A DNA stretch of 64,000 bases from Deinococcus sp. LM3 (GTDB lineage Bacteria; Deinococcota; Deinococci; Deinococcales; Deinococcaceae): positions 2,258,501 through 2,322,500 of the forward strand of contig NZ_MUFV01000001.1 of the NCBI RefSeq assembly GCF_002017875.1. Direction: 5' to 3'. Below are positions 30,453-39,788 of this stretch, one piece after another. The notes under the pieces are model-generated. The model saw only the letters and a program-made list of their open reading frames with translations, did no database searches and was not told where the DNA came from. The translations under genes were made by a program, and so were the position numbers. Position 1 is the stretch's first letter. Each line of letters begins with the position of its first letter.

Positions 30453-31006
30453 GACGGCTCCTGCCCCGCACTCCCGGCAGTGCTCCCGGCCAGCAGCTGA
30501 AGGCCGTACAGGGCCGCCGTCACCGTCGAGGCACTCCCGACCAGCGATCCGTCCCGCAGGCCCGCCAGCACCTGCGCCGGCGGCAGCCACAGCACCTCGA
30601 TGCCCTCCTCGTCCTCGTCGTGCGGCAACTTGCTCTCGCGCAGGTTCGTCGCGTGGAACACGAACAGCTCCTCGTCACAGAAACCGGGACTGGAGTAGAA
30701 GCGCGTCAGGAGTTCCATGTCCCCGTCCAGCCCGGCCTCCTCCTGCAACTCCCGCCGCGCCGCGCCCACCGGTTCCTCGCCCGCGTCGATCAGGCCCGCC
30801 GGGGCCTCCACCGTCACCGCGCCCACCGCCCGCCGCGCCTGCCGCACCAGCAGCATCTCGCCGCGCCCGTTCAGGGCCAGGACCGCCACGGCGCTCGCGT
30901 GCCGCACGATCTCCCACTTGCCGTCCATGATCTCCAGGCGCACGATGTGCCCGTCGAACACCACCCGCGTGCCCGCCGCGCCCGGCCCGTCCTGACTTCC
31001 GCTCAT
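30449..31006 (-). CDS. NUDIX hydrolase, ADP-ribose pyrophosphatase type
   Basis: 185 residues from ATG 31006. A full Nudix box (G then five residues, E, seven residues, RELQEEAG) lies near 77-99, starting GLIDAGEEPVGAARREL. The flanking beta strands and the SSPGF motif after the box match ADP-ribose pyrophosphatases (NudF-like). It likely cleaves ADP-ribose or related nucleotide sugars. It forms an operon with ribF, both in nucleotide cofactor metabolism. Deinococcus genomes carry many NUDIX genes. Confidence 0.9.
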   Translation of the reverse strand: MSGSQDGPGAAGTRVVFDGHIVRLEIMDGKWEIVRHASAVAVLALNGRGEMLLVRQARRAVGAVTVEAPAGLIDAGEEPVGAARRELQEEAGLDGDMELLTRFYSSPGFCDEELFVFHATNLRESKLPHDEDEEGIEVLWLPPAQVLAGLRDGSLVGSASTVTAALYGLQLLAGSTAGSAGQEPS

Positions 31007-31012
31007 GCCCAG

Positions 31013-31018
31013 ACTGTA
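31013..31018 (-). promoter_or_regulatory. -10 box of leaderless promoter for NUDIX-ribF
   Basis: Reads TACAGT on the minus strand, six bases before the NUDIX ATG. MITE copy E begins 22 bases further upstream. Confidence 0.5.
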
Positions 31019-31040
31019 AAGCACCCGCCCCCACCCCTCA

Positions 31041-31174
31041 TACGGATTCCGTTTGTTTCGCTAACAATCCGGAACTTCACCGGATTGCCAGCTCCACGTC
31101 CGGAACCCGCTTGACTCCCACTCGCATCCGCTCGGATTGAACGGGTTTTGCAACCCATTCAATCGGAGTCCGTA
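31041..31174 (+). mobile_element. MITE copy E (134 bp)
   Basis: Intact terminal repeats. Target duplication TCA at 31038-31040 and 31175-31177. It is the only copy not at a stop codon: it lies in the divergent region between NUDIX-ribF and dgt, so it could influence both promoters. Confidence 0.9.
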
Positions 31175-31213
31175 TCACCCCTGCGCCCGCCCACCGTCTG
31201 CCACACTGACCGC

Positions 31214-32344
31214 ATGATCACGCGCCGCGACCTGGAAGCCCGCGAGGCCAGCACCCTGGCCCCCCACGCCACCCTGAGCCGCGACCACCGGGGCCGCGAG
31301 CACCCGGAAGCCGAGAGCGACACCCGCACCGCCTTCCAGCGCGACCGGGACCGCGTGCTGCACACGACCGCCTTCCGCCGCCTGGAAGCCAAGACGCAGG
31401 TGTTCCTCTCGGCCGCCGGCGACCACTACCGCACCCGCCTGACCCACACCCTGGAAGTGCAGCAGGTCGCCCGCAGCGTCGCCCTGAGCCTCGGCCTGAA
31501 CGAGACCCTGGCCGAAACCATCGCCCTGGCCCACGACCTCGGCCACCCCCCCTTCGGGCACGCCGGGGAACGCGTCCTGAACACCCTCATGCAGGAACAC
31601 GGAGGCTTCAACCACAACCTGCAGGCGCGGCGCATCGTCACGCTCCTGGAGCACCCCAAAAGCGAGTACGCGGGCCTGAACCTCACCCTCGACACCCTCG
31701 ACGGCCTGAACAAACACCACCGCGACGGCCTGGGCCAGCCCAGCCTCGAAGCGCAACTCGTGGACGCCGCCGACGCCCTGGCCTACACCGCCCACGACCT
31801 CGACGACGGCCTGCGCAGCGGCCTGATCACCCCCGACCACCTCGCCGGACTGCCCCTCTGGCAGGCACTCCTGAGCGCCACCGGCGTCAACCCCCACCCC
31901 CTGACCGAACAGGGCCGCCGCACCCTGCACCGCCACCTGCTCGGCTGGCTCATCCGCGACCTCACCCACGCCAGCAACCACGCCATCACCACCAGCGGCC
32001 TTCACACCCCCACCCAGGTCCGCGCGCACCCCGGCGGCCTGATCACCTACAGCCCCGCCACGCAGACCCTCCTGGGCGGCGCCCGCACCTTCCTGCGCGA
32101 CAACCTCTACCGCCACTGGCGAGTCGAGATGCAGGTCGAGCAGGCCACCCGCGTCCTCACCACCCTGTTCACCGCCCTCCAGCAGCGCCCCAGCATGCTG
32201 CCCCCCAGCTACCGCGACCTCGCCCGAACCAGCGGCCTGCCCCGCGCCACCTGCGACTACCTGGCCGGCATGACCGACCGCTACGCCCTCGAAATGCACG
32301 CCGCCCTCACCGCTACCGGCACCCCTGCCACCTGGCCCCGCTGA
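31214..32344 (+). CDS. dgt: Deoxyguanosinetriphosphate triphosphohydrolase-like HD protein
   Basis: 376 residues from ATG 31214. HD-domain dNTP triphosphohydrolase: His in RLTHTLEVQQVAR, the HD pair in AHDLGHPPFGHAGE, and the later Asp in AADALAYTAHDLDD are all present. Such enzymes cut dNTPs to nucleoside and triphosphate and can tune dNTP pools or restrict phage. A CACACT -10-like box lies seven bases before the ATG. It is followed by the tRNA-Ile promoter without a visible terminator. Confidence 0.92.
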   Translation: MITRRDLEAREASTLAPHATLSRDHRGREHPEAESDTRTAFQRDRDRVLHTTAFRRLEAKTQVFLSAAGDHYRTRLTHTLEVQQVARSVALSLGLNETLAETIALAHDLGHPPFGHAGERVLNTLMQEHGGFNHNLQARRIVTLLEHPKSEYAGLNLTLDTLDGLNKHHRDGLGQPSLEAQLVDAADALAYTAHDLDDGLRSGLITPDHLAGLPLWQALLSATGVNPHPLTEQGRRTLHRHLLGWLIRDLTHASNHAITTSGLHTPTQVRAHPGGLITYSPATQTLLGGARTFLRDNLYRHWRVEMQVEQATRVLTTLFTALQQRPSMLPPSYRDLARTSGLPRATCDYLAGMTDRYALEMHAALTATGTPATWPR

Positions 32345-32363
32345 CCCACCCCGCCCCTGCCAG

Positions 32364-32392
32364 TTGACAGCTTCCCGCCCCCCTGATACATT
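32364..32392 (+). promoter_or_regulatory. Sigma-70 type promoter of tRNA-Ile
   Basis: TTGACA (32364-32369), a 17-base spacer and TACATT (32387-32392). The start of transcription would be near 32400, about 38 bases before the tRNA. Confidence 0.8.
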
Positions 32393-32437
32393 TATGCCCG
32401 CCTGCCCGAGAGGACAGCGCGAAGCAAACAGAGGTGC

Positions 32438-32498
<61 letters not shown>

Positions 32499-32514
<16 letters not shown>

Positions 32515-32552
32515 AAGAAGAGAAACCCCGTCAATGACGGGGTTCTTTCGTT
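32499..32552 (+). repeat. Left att-like direct repeat (tRNA 3' end plus terminator)
   Basis: 54 bases: the last 16 bases of tRNA-Ile, a short spacer and the terminator. It recurs at 34622-34675 with four differences (two in the spacer, two in the terminator loop). Confidence 0.85.
32524..32550 (+). terminator. Rho-independent terminator of tRNA-Ile
   Basis: AACCCCGTC / GACGGGGTT with a 3-base loop, followed by TCTTTCGTT. Confidence 0.85.
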
Positions 32553-32916
32553 ATGTGCGTAGTTCAGGCCTCATAGTTTTCCCTGCAATTATCTGCACCC
32601 TGTAAGGGCCTCATAAGCCCTGTCGAAGCGGAGTCGAGATACTGTTTGGACGCATAGGACCGTTGCGGTCACGGAGCCGTGAAGATCCATGTGGCTGGAA
32701 GGTCAGGGGCTTTGGAATTTAGCGTTGGACGTTCATTGTGGCCGAGTGAAGTCAGTGAATTTTGTCGATTGGGACAGAGAATTGGGGCGTCGGAGGGCTA
32801 TTTTCTGATGCCGTATTTCGGATAATTGCTTCAAGTTGACACTGCTCACGCCCATGCCAGAACTATCGATGGTCGAATCTGCTTGAACGGAACTGTTGTC
32901 CAGGGGAAAATCAAGT

Positions 32917-34491
32917 ATGGAGCCATACACAATCACGAAAATTCTGGAGGAAGTTCAGAAAGGCGAAATTAGAATTCCTGCATTTCAAAGGGGATTCGTT
33001 TGGGAGCCTGATAATGTTGCATTTTTGATGGATAGTATTTATAAAGGGTATCCATTTGGGGCATTATTATTTTGGCAAACTAGAGAAAGATTGAAGTTTG
33101 ATAGATCGCTTGGGCCTTTTGATCTACCTGAGCCGCGCGAGGAATATCCCATCTTTTATGTACTTGATGGACAGCAGCGGATCACTTCTATTTTTGGAGT
33201 TTTTCAATCAGAAGTGGATATTTCTGCGAATTCTGATTGGAAAGATATATACTTCGACTATACAAAGCAGGGGAATGCGCAGGAGCCACTATTTTTTGCA
33301 TTGGCTGCTGAAGAGGTTGATCCTGAGAGGCATTTTCCTTTGAAGACTTTGTTCAATCCTGCGAAATTCTTTGAATACGCCAATAAAGTTCATTCTGACC
33401 ATCAGCCAAAAGTGGTTGAGATGCAGCAGAGATTTGTAGGAGTTCAAATACCCATCCAGACCTTTAGAACAGAGGAAAAAAGTGCTGTAGCTACAATTTT
33501 TGAGCGGATCAATCGCCAGGGCATACCACTTGACACACTTCAATTGTTAAGTGCTTGGACTTGGAGCGAAGAGTTTCAATTGCACGGCAGATTTGCTGAG
33601 TTGGCAGAAGAACTTGAGCCATTCGGATTTAGTGAAATGAGTGACGACATGAATCTCATTTTACGATGCTGTGCGGCAATTCTGGTAAACGATGCCTCGC
33701 CAGAATCTTTAATGTCAATTACTGGAGAGCAGATTCGTACTAACTTTGAAAAAATTCTGAATGGAATCCGCGGCGCGGTGGACTATCTGCAGAATGAATT
33801 CTATGTCGCCTCGTTGAGAAATCTGCCATTCACGACCATTATGGTGCCACTCAGTGTATTCTTTGCGGTAGATGGTAATAGAGAAGTGCAATATGATGCG
33901 CAGCAGCGTTCTGAATTGAATCGCTGGTTCTGGAGAACGTGCTTTTCTAAGAGATATAGCAGTGGTGTTCTGAGGAATCTGAAGCGGGATATTGAGGAGA
34001 TGGTAAAACTAAGAGACTCTGGTGTTAGCAATCTTGGTAACTTCAAGGCTGCCGTCGGTGAAACTTTCTTTAGTGGAAGTACATTTAAAATGAACGCAGT
34101 TGACACTAAGACGTTCATCCTTCTGTTGGCATCCGCGAGTCCTCGAACATTTATATCTGGGTCGCCTATCAATTTGCAAGACAAGCTGCGTCAACACAAT
34201 AAGGCTGAATTTCACCACATGATGCCGCGAAAATTTCTTATCAGCTCAGGGCAAAACAATGCGATTTCAGAAAACGTCCTAGCTAACTTTTGCTTTATTT
34301 CTAGAGCTGAGAATAGAAAGCTGGGAGGCGATGCGCCAAGTATCTATCGAGAAAAGATGGACAAAGCGCCGGAGATTTTGGCTCATGCCTTTACTGGAGA
34401 AGTGTTATTCGATGATAACTATTCGAAATTTATTGAGGAAAGGTCTAAAAAACTGTCTGAGACTGCTAATATGCTGTGTCAGAACCCATAA
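32917..34491 (+). CDS. DUF262 (GmrS-type) and HNH (GmrD/DUF1524-type) protein
   Basis: 524 residues. ATG 32917 has AGGGGA about nine bases upstream; a TTG seven codons earlier is possible. The N-terminal DUF262 domain has IPAFQRGFVW (20-29) and DGQQR (84-88), the ParB-like NTPase motifs of GmrSD. The C-terminus has an HNH-type pattern: HHMMP (433-437), then several Asn and SIYREKM. GmrSD-type enzymes are type IV restriction systems acting on modified phage DNA. Low GC and poor codon match show recent transfer. It is the sole cargo of the tRNA-Ile island. Target and activity are inference. Confidence 0.85.
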   Translation: MEPYTITKILEEVQKGEIRIPAFQRGFVWEPDNVAFLMDSIYKGYPFGALLFWQTRERLKFDRSLGPFDLPEPREEYPIFYVLDGQQRITSIFGVFQSEVDISANSDWKDIYFDYTKQGNAQEPLFFALAAEEVDPERHFPLKTLFNPAKFFEYANKVHSDHQPKVVEMQQRFVGVQIPIQTFRTEEKSAVATIFERINRQGIPLDTLQLLSAWTWSEEFQLHGRFAELAEELEPFGFSEMSDDMNLILRCCAAILVNDASPESLMSITGEQIRTNFEKILNGIRGAVDYLQNEFYVASLRNLPFTTIMVPLSVFFAVDGNREVQYDAQQRSELNRWFWRTCFSKRYSSGVLRNLKRDIEEMVKLRDSGVSNLGNFKAAVGETFFSGSTFKMNAVDTKTFILLLASASPRTFISGSPINLQDKLRQHNKAEFHHMMPRKFLISSGQNNAISENVLANFCFISRAENRKLGGDAPSIYREKMDKAPEILAHAFTGEVLFDDNYSKFIEERSKKLSETANMLCQNP

Positions 34492-34621
34492 ATATGTTGA
34501 TCCGAATCATACATTAACCTAACATTGGGAACGTTTATTTTAAATTGAAAATGTTTTAAATTTCGGCTTTACTGGACATTTTCTGAGTGCGTTTTGATTG
34601 TCCTGTCGCCGATAGCTGTGG

Positions 34622-34675
34622 CTGGGCATCCGCACCAAGAAAGAGAAACCCCGTCGTTGACGGGGTTCTTTCGTT
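34622..34675 (+). repeat. Right att-like direct repeat (partial tRNA-Ile 3' end)
   Basis: Matches 32499-32552 at 50 of 54 positions. It contains the tRNA 3' end with CCA but no 5' part, so it is not a functional tRNA. It marks the far end of the island. Confidence 0.85.
34647..34672 (+). terminator. Duplicate terminator at the island's right end
   Basis: Same stem as the tRNA-Ile terminator, AACCCCGTC / GACGGGGTT, with loop GTT in place of AAT. It follows the tRNA fragment. Confidence 0.75.
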
Positions 34676-34691
34676 TGATCCGGAGGTGGGT

Positions 34692-35561
34692 TTACGCGTT
34701 CACGCTGCCTGCGCCCACGCTCTCGCCCAGCAGCGTGCGGATCACGTCGCTGATGGTCACCACGCCCAGCAGTTCCCCGTCCTGCGTGATGACCGGCAGG
34801 CCGTGCACGTCGGCTTCGAGCATGCGGGTCAGGGCGTCGTGCATGGGGACGCTCTCGGTCAGGTAGCCGCTGGGCGGGCGCATCAGGTCGCGGACGGTGA
34901 CGCTCTGCAGAAAGAACTGGTCGGCCATCAGGGTGGGGCCGTGCGTGGCGGCGGCGCGGTCCACCGCGTCCCGCAGGTCGCGGGCGTGCAGCACGCCGGT
35001 CAGCTGGCCGCCCTGCACGACCGGCAGCACGTGCAGCCGCGTGACGTTCAGGATGGCGGCGGCCTCGCTGGCGGGCGTGTCGGGCGTGACCGTCACGACC
35101 TCGCGGGTCATGTGCTGCGCCGCCGCTCCCCACTGCAACCGGGGCGCGCGGGCCTCGGCGCGCAGCACGTCGGTCAGGGTCAGCATGCCCATCAGGGCGC
35201 CCGTTTCCTCCTGCACGACCGGCAGGCCGCCCACCCGGCGGTCGAGCAGGGTGCGCAGCGCGGCGCGCAGCGGCGTCTGCGGAGTGACGGTGTGAACGGG
35301 GGCGCGCATCACGTCGCGTACGCGCACGCGGCCCACGTGGTCCGTGAACTCCCAGGGGCTCAGGCCGTCACTCAGGGCCGGGAGGGCGCGGCGCACCTCG
35401 CCGTCCGTGACGATGCCGATCACGCGGCCTGCCTGCACGACCGGCAGGCGTTTCACGCCGAGTTCCTGCATGGCGACCACGGCGGCGCTGAGTGGTTCGT
35501 GCGCGCCGACGGTGACGGCGCGGGGGTGCATGGCGTCCTGAACGAGTAGGGGGGTGGTCAT
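34692..35561 (-). CDS. Four-CBS-domain protein
   Basis: 289 residues with four CBS motifs in two pairs (about 5-65, 78-135, 145-205 and 215-285), each showing a V..TVTP/LPVV pattern. CBS pairs bind adenine nucleotides and act as energy sensors. There is no attached catalytic domain, so it may act in trans. ATG 35561 has AGGAGG at good spacing. It stands alone. Confidence 0.88.
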   Translation of the reverse strand: MTTPLLVQDAMHPRAVTVGAHEPLSAAVVAMQELGVKRLPVVQAGRVIGIVTDGEVRRALPALSDGLSPWEFTDHVGRVRVRDVMRAPVHTVTPQTPLRAALRTLLDRRVGGLPVVQEETGALMGMLTLTDVLRAEARAPRLQWGAAAQHMTREVVTVTPDTPASEAAAILNVTRLHVLPVVQGGQLTGVLHARDLRDAVDRAAATHGPTLMADQFFLQSVTVRDLMRPPSGYLTESVPMHDALTRMLEADVHGLPVITQDGELLGVVTISDVIRTLLGESVGAGSVNA

Positions 35562-35629
35562 GGGTGAACCTCCTGACCACAGGGTCGGCCCGCCCGGTTA
35601 CAGGAGCATTACGGGCCGGAACGCAGGCA

Positions 35630-35653
35630 GCCGGGGCGCGTGGTGGCCCCGGC
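35630..35653. terminator. Hairpin terminator candidate after lipA
   Basis: GCCGGGGC / GCCCCGGC with an 8-base loop, just beyond the lipA stop; no T-run. Confidence 0.4.
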
Positions 35654-35691
35654 TGTTCAGTTGATCGGTCCTGTGATCGGTCCTGCGCCGT

Positions 35692-36687
<996 letters not shown>

Positions 36688-36694
36688 GGTGGAT

Positions 36695-37411
36695 TCAGCT
36701 CCCGGCTGCCGCTGGGGTGGGCAGCGTCCAGTCGTACTGGGCGAAGGTGGTGTGGAAGGCGCGCGTCAGGGCGGCCCGTGCGTCCTGCATGCTGGCCGTT
36801 CTGTCCAGGCCGCGCAGGTCGTACTCGCGCTGCACGCTGGTCATGTGCGTCTGCGTCAGGCCGCACGGGACGATCAGCTCGAAGTGGCCGAGGTTCGGGT
36901 TCACGTTCAGCGCGAGGCCGTGCAGGGCGACGTTGCGCTGAACGGCGACGCCGAACGACGCGATCTTCTGGTCGTACGTCAGGCCGTTCACGTCGCGTTC
37001 GGTGACGTACACGCCGGCGTACCCGGGGTTGGGGCGCGCGTCGCTCAGGCCCAGGTCATGCAGGGCGCTGATCGTCGCCTGTTCCAGCAGGCGCAGGAAG
37101 TCCGCGACCCGGCGCCCGACGGGGAAGATGGCGTACGCGACGAGCTGACCGGGGCCGTGGTACGTGACGTCGCCGCCACGTTCGACCTCCAGCACCTCGA
37201 TGCCCTGCGCCTTCAGGTACTCGCGCGTGACGATGATGTTGGTTCCCTCACGGGCCTTGCGGCCCAGCGTGAGGACGGGAGGGTGTTCCACGAGCAGCAG
37301 GGCCGGTCGGCCGCCGGCCGCGACCCGCTCGTGGTGTCGTTTCTGAAGGTCCCAGGCGTCCCGGTACGGCGTGACGCCGAGGTCCAGAACGTCGAAGGGG
37401 GCGTGCGTCAT
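36695..37411 (-). CDS. lipB: Octanoyltransferase
   Basis: Transfers octanoyl from acyl carrier protein to lipoyl domains. 238 residues. The family motifs RGGDVTYHGPGQLVAY (about 78-93) and GRKAREG are present. The catalytic Lys and Cys lie in the TYDQKIASFGV block and in IVPCGL. It is first in the lipB-lipA operon. A TACAAT box lies six bases before the ATG, so the mRNA is probably leaderless. Confidence 0.97.
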   Translation of the reverse strand: MTHAPFDVLDLGVTPYRDAWDLQKRHHERVAAGGRPALLLVEHPPVLTLGRKAREGTNIIVTREYLKAQGIEVLEVERGGDVTYHGPGQLVAYAIFPVGRRVADFLRLLEQATISALHDLGLSDARPNPGYAGVYVTERDVNGLTYDQKIASFGVAVQRNVALHGLALNVNPNLGHFELIVPCGLTQTHMTSVQREYDLRGLDRTASMQDARAALTRAFHTTFAQYDWTLPTPAAAGS

Positions 37412-37417
37412 GCGGCG

Positions 37418-37423
37418 ATTGTA
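37418..37423 (-). promoter_or_regulatory. -10 box of leaderless promoter for lipBA
   Basis: Reads TACAAT on the minus strand, six bases before the lipB ATG; one of the closest matches to consensus in the window. Confidence 0.55.
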
Positions 37424-37601
37424 CGCCCCCCCGGCTGCCTTTTATCGTGTCGCAGGCGGGTGTTCGGGCCGTATTGACCAGTAAACGTGGTGAATCCTGC
37501 GCTCCGCGCTGGTCAGGAGTGTCCAGGCTGAACGGACGTCCCTGACGGCGGCTGCGCCATCTGGCTCAGGGCATACAGGACGACGCACCCCAGGGTGAGG
37601 C

Positions 37602-38129
37602 ATGGAACTGGTACCCCCCTCCGAACAGTTCAAGTCAAGCTTCCTGGACGCCGTGCGCGAGGCGCAGGCCACCGGCAGCGGTCTGGGCGACACCCTCAAC
37701 TTCGACGTGGCCGACATGGAGCGTGACTTCGCGGCCTTCCTGACCCACCTGCGCCGCTTCGAGCCCGGCCAGCCCCTCCCCGGCGGCTTCGTGCACTCCG
37801 AGTACCTGTGGCTCGTGGACGGAGGCACCTACCTGGGCCGCGCCAGCATCCGCCACACGCTGAATGAACGCCTGCGCGAGTCCGGCGGCCACATCGGCTA
37901 CGAGGTCCGCCCCGGCGCCCGCCGTCAGGGGCACGCCACCCGCATCCTCGCCGGATCGCTGCGCCGCGCCCGGCAGCTGGGTATCGACTCGGCCCTCGTG
38001 ACCTGCGACGCAGACAACACCGGCTCGCGCCGCACCATCGAGAAGAACGGCGGCGTCCTCGAAGGTCAGTTCGTCGTGCCGGACCACCCCAACCCCATCC
38101 TGCGGTTCTGGGTCCCCACGCCCACCTGA
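37602..38129 (+). CDS. GNAT-family N-acetyltransferase
   Basis: 175 residues. The acetyl-CoA loop is seen as VRPGARRQGHATRIL (about 104-118), followed by a DADNTGSRRTIEKNGG block typical of the C-terminal GNAT motif. Substrate is unknown. It is close in form to the predicted acetyltransferase group with N-terminal helix 1-40. It stands alone between lipB and a convergent coiled-coil gene. Confidence 0.85.
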   Translation: MELVPPSEQFKSSFLDAVREAQATGSGLGDTLNFDVADMERDFAAFLTHLRRFEPGQPLPGGFVHSEYLWLVDGGTYLGRASIRHTLNERLRESGGHIGYEVRPGARRQGHATRILAGSLRRARQLGIDSALVTCDADNTGSRRTIEKNGGVLEGQFVVPDHPNPILRFWVPTPT

Positions 38130-38170
38130 TCCGGACTCCGGATGAGCGCAACCGGAACAGAAACCGCACA

Positions 38171-38194
38171 GGGGAGAGCCGCGCGGCCCTCCCC
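38171..38194. terminator. Hairpin terminator between convergent genes
   Basis: GGGGAG...GCC / GGC...CTCCCC stem with a short loop, between the GNAT gene and the coiled-coil gene. Confidence 0.5.
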
Positions 38195-38210
38195 TGATCA
38201 GGCGTCGCGC

Positions 38211-38996
38211 TCAGCCGTTGCGAATCTGCCCGGCCTTCTCCTCCATCAGTTCCGCGAGTTCCTCCAGCGCCTGCACCTGCTCGGCGCCTGACACGCCCGT
38301 CTCCGTCAGCCGGTCCGCCACGGCCTCCCCGATGCGGGTCAGGGCGCTCACCTGTTCCGGCGCGGCCTCGTCCAGCTGCGCGATCCGCTCCACCAGTTGC
38401 TCGCCGGCCGTCCCGAGTGCCTGGGCCTCGTCCGCCGCGCTCAGGTGCCGCAGCGACGACACCCGCTCCTGGTACTCGGCGCTCACCTGCTCCAGCTGCT
38501 GCACCTGCGCCAGCGTGTCGGCCTGCACCTGCGCCGCCTGCATGATCGTCTCCAGCGCCCTGACCTGCTCGCGCACATGCTGGTGAATCGCCTGAAGGCG
38601 GCCCAGGCTGACCTCATTCATGGGCGTCCGCGCGACGCTCTCCAGCGCCTCGCACACCAGCGTATCCAGCGCCTGCGCCGCCATGACCTGCACCTCACCG
38701 CTCTCGCGGATGTGCAGCAGCGCCTCGACCTGCTCGCCGCGCGCCTCGGGGCTGGCGTTCAGCGGCAGGGCGCGCAGCTGCTCGGTCGTCAGGGTCACGA
38801 CCTGCCGCAGGGCGTCCGTGGCGGCCAGTCCCTCCCGGCCCGCCCGGATGATGGACTCCAGCACGCTGGTCTGCTCCCAGCCGGCCGCGCCGACATGTTC
38901 ACGCGCGCGCACCTCCGACACCCGGCGGCGCTGCTGCAACGAGACTTCGCGGACCTCGGCCAGGGGGCCGGCCGCCTGTTCAGGCACGGAATTCAT
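38211..38996 (-). CDS. Coiled-coil protein of unknown function
   Basis: 261 residues from ATG 38996, with a GAGGA ribosome binding site. Almost wholly alpha-helical: long runs of Ala, Glu, Gln, Leu and Val with the recurring unit EQV.AL. There is no signal peptide or membrane helix, and only one Cys. The regular recurrence suggests an elongated helical or helical-repeat protein. No family is recognised. It is divergent from rplS. Confidence 0.75.
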   Translation of the reverse strand: MNSVPEQAAGPLAEVREVSLQQRRRVSEVRAREHVGAAGWEQTSVLESIIRAGREGLAATDALRQVVTLTTEQLRALPLNASPEARGEQVEALLHIRESGEVQVMAAQALDTLVCEALESVARTPMNEVSLGRLQAIHQHVREQVRALETIMQAAQVQADTLAQVQQLEQVSAEYQERVSSLRHLSAADEAQALGTAGEQLVERIAQLDEAAPEQVSALTRIGEAVADRLTETGVSGAEQVQALEELAELMEEKAGQIRNG

Positions 38997-39060
38997 GATC
39001 CTCAGGTTGCCGCGCCCCGCACACCCACAACGTGACGCTCCCTTCACTTGCCGGGCCGAC

Positions 39061-39090
39061 TTGCCTGCCCAGGCCCGCGCCGCGTATACT
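39061..39090 (+). promoter_or_regulatory. Sigma-70 type promoter and long leader of rplS
   Basis: TTGCCT (39061-39066), 18-base spacer, TATACT (39085-39090). The leader would be about 105 bases before rplS and contains GC-rich inverted segments near 39150-39180, which could fold for ribosomal-protein feedback. Confidence 0.7.
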
Positions 39091-39202
39091 GTTACGGTCC
39101 GGTCGACTGCCCCTGGCGGCGACCTGTTCACCCAGGAGCACGAACGTCTCTGCCCGCAGACAGCGGGACGGTGGGACGGTCCGCTGCCCGAAGGAGTCAA
39201 TC

Positions 39203-39667
39203 ATGCAGCACGCAATCAAAGCGAACCGTGGCGCCATCCTCCGCGCCGTCGAGCAGCCCCACATCAAGACCGACGCCCCCGAGTTCCGCCCCGGCGACAC
39301 CGTCCGCGTGGAAACGAAGGTCGTGGAAGGCACCCGCACCCGCAACCAGGCCTTCGAGGGCGTCGTCATCGCCATCAACGGCTCGGGCAGCCGCAAGAGC
39401 TTCACCGTCCGCAAGATCTCCTTCGGTGAAGGCGTCGAGCGCGTGTTCCCCTTCAGCAGCCCCCTGCTGGCCAAGATCAGCGTGCTGGAGCGCGGCAAGG
39501 TCCGCCGCGCCAAGCTGTACTACCTGCGCGACCTGCGCGGCAAGGCAGCCCGCATCAAGAACGACCGCAGCCGCGTGATGAAGGACGCCGCCCGCGCCCA
39601 GGCCGAGAAGGCCGCCAAGGCCGCCGCGCCCGCCGAAACCGCCGCTCCCGAAACCCAGGGCGAGTAA
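39203..39667 (+). CDS. rplS: 50S ribosomal protein L19
   Basis: 154 residues. ATG 39203 has AAGGAG at seven bases. The core (about 15-115) has the L19 pattern FRPGDTVRV, EGTRTRNQAFEGVVI and the closing KLYYLRDLRGKAARI. It sits at the 30S-50S interface. The C-terminal 35 residues are an Ala/Lys/Glu-rich extension that is not part of the standard fold. The trmD and rimM genes that often precede rplS are not here. Confidence 0.97.
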   Translation: MQHAIKANRGAILRAVEQPHIKTDAPEFRPGDTVRVETKVVEGTRTRNQAFEGVVIAINGSGSRKSFTVRKISFGEGVERVFPFSSPLLAKISVLERGKVRRAKLYYLRDLRGKAARIKNDRSRVMKDAARAQAEKAAKAAAPAETAAPETQGE

Positions 39668-39700
39668 ACCCCACCGGGCTCAGGCCCACCCGGTTTCACC

Positions 39701-39735
39701 GCGCCGCCCCCAGTTATGGGGGCGGCGCACTTTTT
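39701..39735 (+). terminator. Rho-independent terminator of rplS
   Basis: GCGCCGCCCCC / GGGGGCGGCGC with a 6-base loop, then ACTTTTT. Confidence 0.88.
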
Positions 39736-39776
39736 GGTGGCGCACTGTTGCCTGTGGCCCGGCCTGCCGCCTGCGC

Positions 39777-39782
39777 TACCGT
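39777..39782 (+). promoter_or_regulatory. -10 box of leaderless promoter for the HAD pair
   Basis: TACCGT, six bases before the GTG start. Confidence 0.4.
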
Positions 39783-39788
39783 ACCCGC

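Larger units (their letters stand above)
32515..34638. mobile_element. AT-rich genomic island inserted at tRNA-Ile
   Basis: About 2.1 kb between the intact tRNA and a partial tRNA 3' end copy. Base use is strikingly AT-rich compared with the high-GC surroundings. It holds one long gene (DUF262-HNH). No integrase, excisionase or transposase gene is seen. The left 360 bases (32553-32916) have no supportable gene and the right 130 bases (34492-34621) are non-coding and very AT-rich. Confidence 0.8.

Noticed and set aside
32733..32936. 67-residue minus-strand frame upstream of the DUF262 gene, considered as an antitoxin or small partner
   Set aside because: It overlaps the start of the DUF262 gene, has no ribosome binding site, and no known motif.
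32515..34638. Integrase remnant in the tRNA island
   Set aside because: No recombinase motif could be read in any frame; only the direct repeats support integration.
34622..34638. A second tRNA gene
   Set aside because: Only the 3' end is present; it is the far copy of the att-like repeat.
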